Positions 13,663 to 25,031 of a DNA stretch of 64,000 nucleotides are shown here, in pieces; position 1 is the stretch's first letter; every line of letters begins with the position of its first letter. The stretch lies in NCBI GenBank assembly GCA_033964015.1, contig CM066922.1, forward strand, positions 24,856,961 to 24,920,960, in the 5' to 3' direction. The translations under genes were made by a program, and so were the position numbers. The DNA comes from Scolanthus callimorphus (Eukaryota > Cnidaria > Anthozoa > Actiniaria > Edwardsiidae). Below the pieces are notes generated by a model. That model was not told where the DNA came from. It did not search any database and saw only the letters and a program-made list of their open reading frames with translations.

Positions 13663-16600
13663 ACGGGCGGCACTAGTTTTTGACCCCTCCATGCATCCAG
13701 AATTTCCAAAATGGTTTACCCCCCGTGCATATAGAATTCCGGGTAGGTTAAACCCCCTCCCCTTCAGAAATTTCAACTTTTACCCCCCTCCCCTCCGGAA
13801 AACAAATAATCACCACCTTGTTTATCGAGAAAAAGTAAAAATTTGCGAGAGGGAAACGTTGCGGAGAAAAAGGCAAAAGTTGCGGGGGTTGTTACGGGAA
13901 TTTATTAAATTTGCAAAGTAAAGAAAACACAAAAAGCGCATAATCTTGTTTCAGAATATTAATACAGAGCATGATAGATTTTGAAGAAAAAAAACCCACC
14001 GGCATTCACAACATCCACTGAATATCAGCTCTACATTTTTAGAATCGGATGATATCACGGAAAAACTTGAGACTTTCGCCATTCGTGAAATGGGGGAATA
14101 GACATTTCAAATGAAGTGTGGAAACTATTTACTTGCAACACACATCTTCAAATCGCTTTCTAAAACAATTTTTCCAAATATAACCAATAGGAAAACACAT
14201 TAGAATGAGCTAGACCAAGCTTGGAAAGCCTAGTTGTTACTTTTTGCGAATCTTCGAATATTTGAGGCTTAGGAAAAACCCATATAGAAACTCTAAAATG
14301 GAGTAAAAGAAAAATATATTATTCAACATGCATATTACATGTACCATTTTTGAGAAACGTTTATTAAACTATACCGTGTAGTTTCGGGATTTCATTAGAT
14401 ATGTTAGGGAAAGTTGCGGCGGGTTGCGGCGGGTTTTGGTGAAAGTTGCGCGTCCATGCAAGCTCAACTTATCACATATCGCCAACATCCTTTATATTAA
14501 TTTCAATGTGTGATTGTACAAAGTTGAACCTGCTGCGTGATTGAACTAACAGTCGAAATCAGTAGTAAGTTATGGAGATTCTGTCTAGAAGGGACAAGTA
14601 CAAACTGGCAAGCATTCCCTATCTATCGAATGGCGCGGCGAAGACTGTTTTTCCGCGTGTGAAATGACGTTATATTCTTTCTGAAAAACGCTATTTTAGC
14701 AGACTGAAAAACACGCGAACTCCTTCAGAAGTTGGGCATCTTTAGACCCCCCTTTGTGACAAGAAATCCAGCTTCAAACCCCCCCCCCCCCCTTGCAATC
14801 AGAATTCCGAGCTCTTAACCCCCCCCCCCCCCCCCCCCATCCCTTCGGAATTTCCAAATGCCGCCCCTTGGGGGGGTACCTTTATTTTCTGGAATTGCCC
14901 AATCTTAAAACGAAAGTCCCTTGAAATTAGGCTTTGCTGCAATAGCGATCTTTAAAACAAGAAATTACAATATATAAATGTTTAGATGAGAGAAAATTCA
15001 TTCAGTTCAGTGTTACAAGTCTAAAGTAAGCTTAGGTATAGTTTTAAAGAGCCTGTGTCAGCCGCCATTTTGGCAGCATAGCAACATACCAAGTCGGAGA
15101 AAGCATCCATTTCCATCGGCTGATTTAAAGAATATAGAGCAATTTTCTCTATTAATTTTGGTAAACCAAATCTGAAACTTTTTTTTAGATGTTTATTAAG
15201 AGGTTTCTACACGTAATTCGCCTTCTAATATCAAACGAAAACAATAACAAATGAGTGGCTGACACAGGCTCTTTAAAACTATACCTAAGCTTACTTTACT
15301 GTGATACGAAAAATGGAGATAAATACATTTCCCCTGCTTTATCGTAACTAACTTCTATCAAAAATTATAAAACAAATTTGATTTTTGTATGTGCTATCTG
15401 ATTAATAGTCCGGGAACGCTGTACTAACTAAAATTGGGGTATGCCACAAAAATACCTCTCCTTCTTAGCCAATCAGCGCGCGCGATAGAATAGAGGTATG
15501 GGATTCTATAGGATTATTCAAAGCTTCAGGAGGCTAGATTCCGCTAAGAAAATAGCGCAGCGACGAGGGCGATATCGACTTTTTGAGTGCTATTTTCGGC
15601 GGAATCTACCGACTGAACGCTTTGAATATAATTGAATCCTATGATATCTCGTCCTCAATTTACACAAAAAAGAGATATCATAGGATTCTATAGGATTATT
15701 CAAAGCTTCAGGAGGCTAGATTCCGCTAAGAAAATAGCACGAAAAAAGCGATATCGCACGAGTCGCGCAGCGACGAGGGTGATATCGTCTTTTTGAGTGC
15801 TATTTTCGGCGGAATCTACCGACTGAACGCTTTGAATATACTTGAATCCTATGATATCTCGTCCTCAATTTACACAAATAAGAGATATCATAGGATTCTA
15901 TATATACTATATCTGACCTCGGTCACGGTAGCAGTTTGCGCGCGCAAGTTTTTATCAAAATAACTAACACAAAATAATTCGGAAAAAAGGCAAAGTTATT
16001 TACAGGCCTTAAGTCGGTCATAGTTACACACCTGCGTGCTGGTAAATAAAACGTATGTCTTTCTGTCTCACAGGCTCCATTATAGCACCATTCTGGTGGC
16101 TTTCCAAGATCTCCGGTATGTCTCCTGCCGAACAAAGAAGTACATACACTCTTGGCATTTTCACCGGACTCACTGTTGGCGCCGTCTTGTTCTCCTTTAT
16201 CAGGACCTCCTTGTTCTCATTCTCAATATCCCGGTCTTCCGAGAAGATTCTTAATAAGATGACCTTGGCGGTGATCAAGGCCCAAGTTCTATTCTTCGAC
16301 ACGAACTCTGTTGGGCGAATCATGAATCGCTTTTCCAAAGATACGGGCACCATGGACGATCTCCTTCCACTTCCACTCTACATTTCATCTACTGCGTTAC
16401 TCCAAGTAATATCCATACTCGTGCTAACTTTAATAGTCAACCCTTGGTTTGTTCTGTTGGTGGTTCCTATCATGATATTAACTGTAATAATTGTAAGGCT
16501 TTACCTGAAAACAGCGCGCTCTCTACAAAGGCTCGAAGGACAGTGCTGCAGCCCCTTGTTTGCTCATGTCTCCGACACCATCGTGGGAATAGAGAGTGTA

Positions 16601-19600
16601 CACTCATACAAGATGGAGAAGGAGTTCATTATTTCGCACATAAGGTTGGTTGACGACTTGGCGGGCCTTATTTTAGCTAGCGTACTAAAGGAATCATGTT
16701 GATAGTGTGAAGTTTGGAAATTCAACTTAATAGTATGGAAAATCAATTCCTCGGATATTGTTATTTAATTCCAAAGTATGGAAATATTTGGACATTAGAT
16801 TTTCAAAAAAATTCCATACTAGAAGAGGTGACTGTTTTTGATATTTAATCGCATATCAGGTCAATGACACGATACCGTAAAATATAAAGGACATCCGGAT
16901 TAGATCTCGTTCCTTATTGGCCGACGAACTCAACTGGGATGATAATGAGTAAATTTGTGATACAGTTTACCGAAGACAGTTATAAGGTTGGTATTTACTA
17001 AGACAAATTTACCTATCATTTTTTTTCCAGAAATCAGAATCTCCAGACGCGAGCTTACAGACTCGTTGTTGCAACAAGCAAATGGGCGGGTATCCAAGTT
17101 GACTTGGTCTGTACGGTGTTTTTGTTCTTTATTGCTACTGGTTCGGTTGTCCTCAAGCTAGACGCAGGTTAGTTATGTAGTGAGTCACTGCTGGTATAAA
17201 GAAACAGGTCGAGAAGTAATATTTAAAAGCCGACTATGAGGACTTGACGGGGTTTCAAAGTCCGCGCAATTAGTTCCAGTCCGAGGCGGAGCCGAGGACT
17301 GGAACTAATTGCGAGGACTTTGTAATCCCGTCAAGTCCGAATAAGAGGCTTTTGAATTACTTCACATATTCATTAATTATTCGTGAGGTATTTAGCCAAC
17401 ACAGAGAAATAAAGAATACACAATTAAAATTCCTTTTCCAATCCTTTTCAAAACGTCTTTGTGTGATTTTCTTTACAAAATTTATGAAATGAAACTGCTG
17501 AGTTAAGCTGTGCCACTGTCAACAAAGTATAAATTAAGTGGACCGACTGCAGAATAACCCCGCGCTCATTTGCATCTCTCTGAAGTTCTTGAGACGGCAT
17601 AAAACAAAAGGACCTATTCATATTCAAATAAGCGAGGTATTTTGCAGTCTAGCCGGCCGACATAGCGTGCGGTTGATTTAGCGGCCATCCAAAGCTTGGA
17701 GATAGATATTGCAGAGATGTCGCCTGAGTTCCTAAACTTCAAGAAGTGACAGGAAAAGGAGGCAATCGATATCCTGGCAAGACTTTGAACCAGATTGTTG
17801 CAGGCCTTAAATGTGTCTTAGAGGAAGCCAATAGAACTGACGTGAATTTCCTGGGCAAAAGTAAACCTGCGTAAGTAAATAATTGTTTGCAAAACTTTGA
17901 TCCGATTACGTTAAAGAATGAAAGACTTTCTTTGAAATATAACTAAATTATACATCTATTATTGATCGCAGTTACATTGAAAGCTCCTTGACTTAGAAAT
18001 GAAAGACGCCCAGAAAGCCGGCACTGTGAACAAGCAGCCAGAGAAAGAGAGGGTCACAGACGAAGAAGAGGAAAACATGCGGCAGGCCGGTGTTTTGGTG
18101 CTAGTACAGTTAATACTATTGTGACCATTAATAATTATTCTATGTAGACTTTAACGTAGAATGTAGAAATGCAGAGCAGAGTATAAGAAAAGTCTATTAT
18201 GTGGTTTGAGTGTTTAAAACTTTGATAATGTGCAGGTCTTTGAAATCCTGTTTAGTTTTGCTGGCTGTACTTTGAAATCATTAAAATTCATATTTCAAAG
18301 TACACGTACCTTTGAAACATCAATAATTCATGTTTCAAAGGTACTTGTACTTTGAAATATGAATTTTAATGATTTCAAAGTACAGCTAGCAAAACTAGAC
18401 GGGGTTTCAAAGAACTGCACGTGGTACAAATGAAGAGCTCTGGTTGGCTAAATACCTCATGAATAATTAATGAATATGTGAATCTGTTTTCCTTGTTTCG
18501 AAATGTTTACACATAACGTGATATCCTATTTGACATCCTTTTCCAATAACATGGTATTTGCCGTATATAAAGCGGGGGTCATAAAAAAAACCTTCACCGT
18601 TGGGGACCGTCAGTGTGTCGTGGAACCACCCTTTGTTAGGGACGTGTCATTATTTAGCGGGGGGGGAGGGCTCTTATTTTTGTGGGGAGGGTCCTAATTT
18701 TTTTCGCGTGCCTAAAGGGAGGGTCCAAATTTTTTTCACTCCTGTTTTGGGGAGGGTCATGATTTTTTTCAGCAACATTTGGACGATAAAGAGGGTAAAA
18801 CAGATGCCGATAGCGGTTATTTCAGCAACTTCTCTAAAAATTTCGCCGCGCTTCGCGCGCAAAGAAGGAAATGTATTATACTGTTTCTGTAACGAAAACA
18901 CTGCCCTCACGTAATTTACAACAACAATGTATCTTAACGAGGAAAACCAAGCTCTCCCAAAAATGCCCCGTAATGATAGACCTGGGCGCAGTCACTATAT
19001 GTATGAATAAGACCCCATAGGTAAGCGTGAGTTCGACGTTACAAGCATAGAAATTCGTCATTTTGGCCGCGTTTCACGCACATGAATAATGACTTCAACA
19101 TTTGCGGCGCGCAGTTGTGCGCATGAATAACATAACCTTGTTGGCTCAGGAGCCCATCAACAGAAGCTTTCATCTAACCTATATAGTTGAGGTAGCGTAC
19201 TTCCTGGACTCCTGACAGGCTTTGTTTACTATACCGTACACAAAACATGTTCATCTACCCTTTCTCTGAGGCTTGATGAAATGCGATTAGAAAATAACAC
19301 CTATGTTGTATTGTGAATGTGCGCATTGTGATTGGTTAAAAAGCGTGTTTGTAAGAGACCTGAGAAACACAATTGTCACGCAACGCTGTCGCGCGTGTGT
19401 ATGTTATTTTCTAAAAGCAAAAAAAAATACTTTTTGCGTGCTCTCTGGTTTCTTACAAACACTCGGGGAATGTTGGTCGAACTGATAAAACTTGAAAGAC
19501 ACTCGCCTTCGGCTCGTGTCTTTCAAGTTTTGATCAGTTCTCCCAACATCCCCCTCGTGTTTGTAAGAAAGCAGAGAGCGCGCGGAAAGTACTTTTATTG

Positions 19601-21173
19601 CTTAATTATCAAATTTCGGTGCGCTTCGCGCGCACGAAAGAAATAGCGACCCCATTTTTTTGTAAAGTGTATTCAGTAGAAGGTCAAATAGGGGACGGGA
19701 GAGGCGGGATCCCGTTAATCATTGTACTTATAGAGGGAGGATTACTGCATTTTTACCGTGTATTACCCAAATGCCTCTCACGTAAATATTCGAGGCGTGA
19801 CCGCGGTTCCTTAGCTTTGACAGAAGTAGAAAAGCGCTTTCTGTTATTAAGAAGAATGAAGGAGACGTTGCATCACTTGAACAAGGGTTTATCTGACAGG
19901 TTTTTCAGAAAATATAAATTACAAGGGGAGGGTCCCAATTTTTTTTACCTTCGACTGGGGAGGGTCCCATTTTTTGTTATGTTCAATGGGAGGGTCTTAA
20001 TTTTTTTTAGCCTTATTTGAGAAAAATAGGAACCCTCCCCCCCGGTAAATAATGACACGTCCCTTACTGACAATTTTCTCGACTGGATCGCTTAGTTTTC
20101 TCGCGACGAAAATCATTAGGAGCGCTCAAGAGTGATCAGCAAACATTTCTGCACCATTTCGTGGAAGGAGTCAGCATGGTTAAAGAAGGTTGGAAAGGGA
20201 GATATTTTCAATTACTACACACCACTTTGTTCTTCACAGCTGTTTCAGGTTTGCTACTGATGTTTTCCGTCACCACGATGGGCCTTACGCAATACGGATT
20301 CTACCTGGCCACGAAAGTAGAGTGCTTGATGACCTCAGTAGAAAGAGTGATCGCGTACACTAAAATCCAGCCGGAGCCAGGCTACAGCAGAAGTGTGTCC
20401 CCGCCAGAACACTGGCCGACTAAGGGAGCCCTTCAAATCAGAGATATTTCCTTCAGTATTTAGAAGGTGGGGTACAAGTTTTGGAAGGAATCAGCTTGGA
20501 TGTCCAACCGCAGGAGAAGATTGGAATCGTCGGAAGGACAGGGGCGGGTAAATCCTCGCTAGTTGCGGCGCTATTTAGGATGCCAGAACCACAAGGTCAA
20601 GTTCTTATTGATGACATTGATTTAGGATCCATCAATATTCAGGCTGCTCGCAAAGCAATGGCCGTTATTACACAAGAACCTGTCATATTTGCCGGGAGTC
20701 TGAGAACCAACATTGATCCCTTTGAGAGTGTTACAGACCTCGAGATTTGGACAGCCCTGGAAGACGTACAAATGAAAGAATCAGTTAGTCACCTTCCTGG
20801 AGGGCTATCTTTCGAGCTCGGGGAGTCTGGGTCCGGTTTCAGCGTGGGAGAGAGGCAGCTTCTGTGTCTTGCGCGCGCATTGCTTCAAAAGTGCAAACTG
20901 CTGGTCCTGGACGAAGCGACTGCGAGCGTAGACTTCAAGACCGATCGACTCGTCCAACAAGTTATTCGAGAGAAATTCGCCAAGTGCACCGTGTTGACCA
21001 TAGCCCATCGCGTCAACACTATTATGGACTATGATAAGGTGGTTGTCATGGAGAAGGGTCACGTGATTGAGTGTGGGTCACCCCAGGTGCTTGCTGGGAA
21101 AACTGGTGGGGCGTTTGCTCATCTTGTGAATGCTGCATTCGACAATGGATCACGGGTGAATGTCAATGACTAG
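9441..21173 (+). CDS. ABCC4-like: ABC transporter subfamily C, ABCC4/MRP4-like (full transporter)
   Basis: Six exons join in phase: 9441-9959, 10389-10768, 11962-13250, 16074-16644, 17031-17167 and 20240-21173, about 1,275 residues, close to the usual 1,300 of MRP4. The start is the ATG at 9441 (MKKNVEEESPNFFSLVF), matching the short cytosolic lead of MRP4; there is no extra N-terminal membrane domain. Order: membrane domain 1 (exons 1-3); NBD1 with Walker A GHVGSGKSS, signature LSGGQRSRVS and Walker B IFLLDDP; membrane domain 2 (end of exon 3 to exon 6); NBD2 with Walker A GRTGAGKSS, FSVGERQLLC signature and Walker B LLVLDEATA. Family members export organic anions, cyclic nucleotides and eicosanoids at the plasma membrane using ATP. 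One oddity: near 20456-20461 a base is missing relative to the family frame (AGTATTTAG for an expected AGTTATTTAG), giving an in-frame TAG between membrane domain 2 and NBD2. This may be sequence error or a real lesion. The 16645 donor (GTTGGT) is weak. Confidence 0.85.
10848..11100 (+). mobile_element. tRNA-derived SINE (copy 1, sense)
   Basis: The head is tRNA-like: box A GGTTAGCGCAGTGG and box B region GTTCAAAGTTCAAACCCCG. A body with CAACACTCAGGATCTTT and GAGGAGCC follows, then an ATT-rich tail near 11085-11105. The same body occurs inverted at 42880-43240. A functional tRNA is unlikely, since the acceptor stem and 3' structure are replaced by the SINE body. Confidence 0.7.
11220..11790. 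repeat. Diverged repeat cluster in ABC intron 2
   Basis: A relative of the TTAA MITE at 379-473 (AGCCAATCAGTGCACCCGAAAAAC) lies at about 11266-11290. Downstream, GGGGAG...CTCCC segments at 11400-11770 form imperfect inverted repeats around GGGAGCTCTGG/AGAGCCTCCCCTCGCGAGG and resemble a fragment at 42580-42625. No coding signal was seen. Confidence 0.4.
13590..14900. mobile_element. 1.3-kb TIR element with poly-C blocks and GGAATTTCC motifs
   Basis: The ends GGGCAATTCCAGAAAATAAA plus GGTACCCCCC and the reverse complement at 14871-14900 form a perfect 30-bp TIR. Next to each end are runs of C (13618-13662; about 14780-14838) separated by GAATTTCC-type motifs. The inner 13.8-14.7 kb is AT-rich without a clear gene. 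It lies in ABC intron 3. A related GGAATTTCC/CCCC pattern recurs at 24.83-25.37 kb. Confidence 0.7.
15025..15295. mobile_element. MITE with TIR AGTAAGCTTAGGTATAGTTT (copy 2 of nested MITE)
   Basis: The outer ends AGTAAGCTTAGGTATAGTTT and AAACTATACCTAAGCTTACT are perfect inverted repeats. The interior matches the MITE nested at 7406-7638, including TCCATTTCCATCGGCTGATT and TTTCTACACGTAATTCG. It is non-coding. Confidence 0.7.
15501..15910. repeat. Tandem repeat of about 180-210 bp with palindromic GATATC-rich units
   Basis: The unit beginning GGATTCTATAGGATTATTC starts at 15501, 15683 and (partial) about 15892. Each unit is itself an inverted repeat: AAAGCTTCAGGAGGCTAGATTCCG on one side and CGGAATCTACC...AACGCTTTGA on the other, closed by AGAGATATCATAGGATTC. 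The second unit contains an extra GCGATATCGCACGAGTCGCG stretch absent from the first. Confidence 0.65.
17208..18483. mobile_element. TIR/hairpin element with ZMYM/QRICH1-like (DUF3504-type) remnant
   Basis: Positions 17362-17400 and 18442-18482 are inverted copies (core CACATATTCATTAATTATTC, then GAGGTATTTAGCCAAC). The left flank is a hairpin (17232-17341, arms reading GACTTGACGGG...CCCGTCAAGTC around GAGGCGGAGCCGAG). A second, nested hairpin at about 18236-18402 repeats GTACTTTGAAATCATTAAAA. At 17758-17862 one frame reads GGNRYPGKTLNQIVAGLK then CVLEEANRTDVNFLGKS, followed by GTAAGT. That spacing (YP..TL.QI..GL......D.NF) is typical of the KCTD/ZMYM2/QRICH1-type domain related to Crypton recombinases. 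The frame is broken upstream, so it is a decayed fragment. It lies in ABC intron 5 and is missing from the inverted ABC copy. Confidence 0.55.
18639..20063. mobile_element. 1.4-kb Harbinger-like non-autonomous element, TSD TTA
   Basis: The ends GGGACGTGTCATTATTTA and TAAATAATGACACGTCCC are inverted repeats, flanked by TTA on both sides (636-638 and 20064-20066 in local numbering, i.e. 18636-18638). A 3-bp TWA duplication with GGG ends is the PIF/Harbinger pattern. Subterminal GGGGAGGGTCC...AATTTTTTTC motifs repeat three times at each end, all on the same strand. A hairpin lies at about 19450-19580 (arms TTTCTTACAAACACT... and ...GTGTTTGTAAGAAA, centre CGCCTTCGGCTCG). No transposase was recognised. 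Confidence 0.7.
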
Positions 21174-21400
21174 ATGGATGCCTGATGGCTATTTAGGCTA
21201 GAGAACACCTCTCTGGGTACTTTTAAATGGCATAAGCAATAAGTAAATAGTGTCCCATCTTTTAAGTGATTGTATCATGATTTAAAGCATATATCTTTGG
21301 CTAAACTACGATACCTTTAATAATGTAAATATACACACAAGAGAAAATACTATTTCAAAACAACAACCTATACGTTTGTTATAAAAGCTTCCCTTTTTAA

Positions 21401-22018
21401 GGTCTCGGTCAGGGTAAATAATTAAAAATCCATAATACTACTTTTTTCCTGGAATTCAGTTAATATAGTCCTAAAGTATTTTTCTAAAACCCCAAATGAC
21501 GCGTCAGCTGTTTTCCTCGGATTCAATAGCCATTCGTTTGTATTGGCCGGCACTCATTTTCTGTATTTTAATTAACTTTACACGCTTTTTCTAGCACTTA
21601 AATTTTAGGTTTCGCGAAGCTCCTGACCTCGCACGATTTTAGATGTCGGCGTCAAATTTTCTGTACCGTTAGAAGATGATGACACCTAAAAAACTGTGTG
21701 AGGATTTTGTTTTTGAAAAGTTTTTATGATAAAATTTGTGACACCAAATTGAAAAAAAAATGTGACTTTCAACTTTGCGACCTAATATTTCGTAAATATG
21801 CAAAATAGCAAAAATCGCTCACACGGTTTTGCAGTTCATTTCTCCAAGATTAAAATCCGACAAAGTTTGAAATTGTGCAACAAATCGCTAATGGTCTGGA
21901 GCTTTCCAAGTAAACAAGGTAGTCTTTAGTTCGGGGTCGTTAAAATATAAAAGAAATCATAAATTGCGACGCGACGATAATTTTTTCCGTAAGCACGTCG
22001 TTTTCCCTGACCGAGACC
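21401..22018. mobile_element. TIR element GGTCTCGGTCAGGG with TTAA flanks
   Basis: GGTCTCGGTCAGGG at 21401 and CCCTGACCGAGACC ending at 22018 are perfect inverted repeats, each next to TTAA (21397-21400 and 22019-22022). The interior (about 590 bp) is AT-rich with no coding signal. The TTAA flanks point to a piggyBac-type non-autonomous element. Confidence 0.65.
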
Positions 22019-22059
22019 TTAATAACATTTTAGCACCCTCGAATCAATGCATTGCTGTC

Positions 22060-22380
22060 ATCGAGGTAACGACTTTTCTCGTTTTGATGACGTCATCAAT
22101 GACGTCATGCCATGTGATCTTAATTATGCATCCCCCCACCCCTAGTCACCTTGCAACGTTGCCCTCTCAAGATATTAAATTTCAATCAATCAATCAATCT
22201 TTATTGTTATTTTTTAGGAAAAATGTTACACACACATACTATCTGCAATGCTTATCAGGGCAGACAGTGTCATTGATGACGTCATGCCACGTGACCTTGC
22301 ACTGTGCACCCCCTTCTTCCAAGATAACTTTACCCAAGTCACTTAGCAATGTTCCCTTCTCGCAACCTCGCACTGCATAA
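22060..22380. repeat. TGACGTCA-bearing minisatellite, short cluster
   Basis: Two diverged units contain TTTTGATGACGTCATCAATG and a CACGTGACCTTG/CATGTGATCTT block followed by GCACCCCC...CAAGATAACTTTACCC. The same family recurs at 33955-34215, and a related 128-bp unit makes up 31.75-32.50 kb. Confidence 0.55.
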
Positions 22381-22394
22381 AATGGCCTGTATAC

Positions 22395-22890
22395 GAGCAG
22401 GTATTCACGCCGTATTCACTCCGTACACATACCAATATACGGATGTATACGGGAAATACCAGGATGTGTAATGACAGTATAAGGATCAGTATAGTTCAGG
22501 GTATGCAGTCCTCATAAGGATCAGTACACATTGGTGTACGATTCCGTGTATCTCCGTACACACGTCAGTATACCCTATGTATACGGGTACGATCAGGATG
22601 TATAAGAAATTTCGCGTACACATTAGTGTACGATTTCCGTGTATTTCCGTACACACGTCAGTATACCCTGTGTATACTGGTTCGACCAGGACGTATAAGA
22701 AACTTCGCGTATACGGACGTTTTATGAAACATTATACAACTTGTGTAATATGTGATTTTTGACGGTGTACGGTGATTATTCGCTTTGTTTCTATTTTCAT
22801 TGCCGCACATTGGGGTAGGATTTCCGTGTATTACCGTACACACATCAGTATACCCTGTGTATACGGGTACGACCAGGATGCATAAGAAAT
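22395..22890. repeat. Palindrome-rich tandem repeat (GTGTACG/CGTACAC units)
   Basis: About four units of 90-115 bp share CGTACACACGTCAGTATACCC then TGTGTATACGGGTACGA, CCAGGATGTATAAGAAATT and CACATT(A/G)GTGTACGATT. Each unit contains short self-complementary words (GTGTACAC, GTATAC). A different array built from similar words lies at 33115-33720. Confidence 0.6.
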
Positions 22891-24059
22891 TTCGCAATGA
22901 GGCAGAAATAGTGTTTCTATTAAAATATTTTTATTATAAAAATGTTCAGAAATCAATTATCATACACTTGCCCATGAATTGACATGACTAATAGAGCGAT
23001 TTTAATGAATGTGGTATAACTAATTGCAAAGTAATTACACCAATTCGGAATAAACCCTAAAGGACGAATTACTCACAACAGTTAATCAAATTAACTGCGA
23101 CCATGCAATTGTGTAGATACATAAATAGCATTTAGTTTTACAACCTTGAAGTATCTTAACTATTTTAAAGTCAACAAACATAAAGTGTGCTCCCTAGAGT
23201 GAAATATTCATTTCATTACTGCATTTTAGTGATTTCATTATTCAATACAATGTTATTTCCAATTCAGTATCGAAAATTTTGTAATGTAAACAACTACTCT
23301 TGAGCTTTTAACATTTTTATTAATAAAAAAATATGAATTGAATATTCCACTCTATGGGGGCATACTTCAGGTCTTTTGACTTAAAAGAATCATGCATGTT
23401 TCTTGCTCAAAAGCACTTGAATTTCGGCCATTTTAACAAAAGGTTCAACTAACAGAGTAAAAATGAACTTGTTTTGTTAAGGTCCTGAAAACAGTATCAT
23501 TGGTGGATAAAATACAAATACGCAACGTTTTCTTCTTCTCTCATTAACACAAACGCCAAAGAAAACCATTTTTCTCTCTGCTACACAATAGTGGTGAGGG
23601 CTTAGACAGATTTCTAAACTCAAGTTGTGCCTTTTGTAGCTGTACAGAACAAATTAATGTATTGCTAACTGTCATTCTACAATATTCATAGTCTCACAAT
23701 TCAAGATATGTGCTCTCCTCGTCACTGTCCTTTCTTGCAGTGGCATCATTATTATGTTCTTCTGCAGAAGCACAATCTGTGACCTTGGTTGTTCTATAAC
23801 AGATGCATAACAGACGTAAATATTTTTAAGTGCAGTTGTGTATCTTGTTTCCTTCTGGCTGAATACACTCCCAACCCAAACACACAAACACACACACATA
23901 GAAAAATCTCGCTACAGGCTGGTTTGTGCTTTTGTCCTGAACACAACAAAGATCCAAGATCTATCTAATTCTTCAACAGGTGTTGAATAAGTTTGAATCA
24001 AATGTTGATATAGTTTGGCTGCAAGGACATTAGGAAAATACAACTCAAACTAGGTATTA

Positions 24060-24466
24060 GTCAGAATCAAGAGAAAATTATCTCCAGAGAACGCAACCCC
24101 ATAACCCATCTGAGTGGCAGCAGTTCTAAAAATACATTCATTGCACGTGCATTCAAACTGTTTTCCGTTGGTTAGAAGCGTGCACTTGTTGATGCAAGCA
24201 GCGTTGTCTGCGTGCACTCTTATTTACCATGGCAAATCAGCCAATCATATTACAAGAACAGCAACAGTACCGCATCACGTAGCATGCTGGTCACACATGC
24301 ATCCTCACAGTGATGTCTGTTGCTAGGACACGTCCAATCAGAAGGCGGCGCTAAAAATAGTTCCCTTTTCTAAAAATAGAAAGTGTCACGCTCTTCTGCC
24401 ACTGTCATGGAAAGAGATCCGTGTGTTGGGGTTGCGTTCTCTTGGGATCATTTTCTCTTGTCAGAA
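24060..24466. mobile_element. MITE with about 40-bp TIR (AGAGAACGCAACCCC)
   Basis: The left end TCAGAATCAAGAGAAAAT then AGAGAACGCAACCCC is mirrored at the right (GGGGTTGCGTTCTCTTGGGA then TTTTCTCTTGTCAGA). The interior includes TTCTAAAAATA on both sides. Non-coding. Confidence 0.6.
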
Positions 24467-25031
24467 TGTTATCAGCACAAAAATCTGTGTTTTTTGCACA
24501 AAATGTGCAACCTTAATTCCCTCAAATCTTAGCTATCCTTCATTGAAATCCCCTGAAATTTTTTTTATGTGATCCCTGTTAATTAATGATTTTGATTTCA
24601 AACAATATTTTTTGTGTTTTCTGAATGACCATGTCCATTTCTCCAAAGATTCTAAAGGCTCTGCAAGTTTTGATCAGCTGCAGATTGGATTCCAATTTCA
24701 GCCTTGTTTCCCCAATTCCAGCACACAAAAAAAACTGAACCTCCAGTTGTATTATTTATCAGTGAGCCAAATCTGCCCCATTTATAGCTATGTAGTGAAC
24801 AGGAACAAAATTTGCAGTTAAGGGGGTTGAAAAGTGACCCCTGGAAATTCCAAAGAAAATATGTCAAAGTTAAAATGTCCCTGGAAATTCCAAAGGAAAA
24901 AAAACAGTATTTGTATGGAAAAAATCAGGTAAATTGACACCCCACCCCTCTAGAATTTCTGATCCTTTCTGCGTGGGGGAATGGATATTTTCTGGAACCA
25001 CATATTTTGGGAAAATTATGAGTGTGCTACA

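Noticed and set aside
13498..13776. Open frames with poly-glycine or poly-proline around the C run
   Set aside because: They are translations of a poly-C tract inside a TIR element, with no coding support.
19598..20020. 140-codon open frame in the Harbinger-like element
   Set aside because: It runs through subterminal repeats and a hairpin; no transposase motif (DDE, HTH) was visible.
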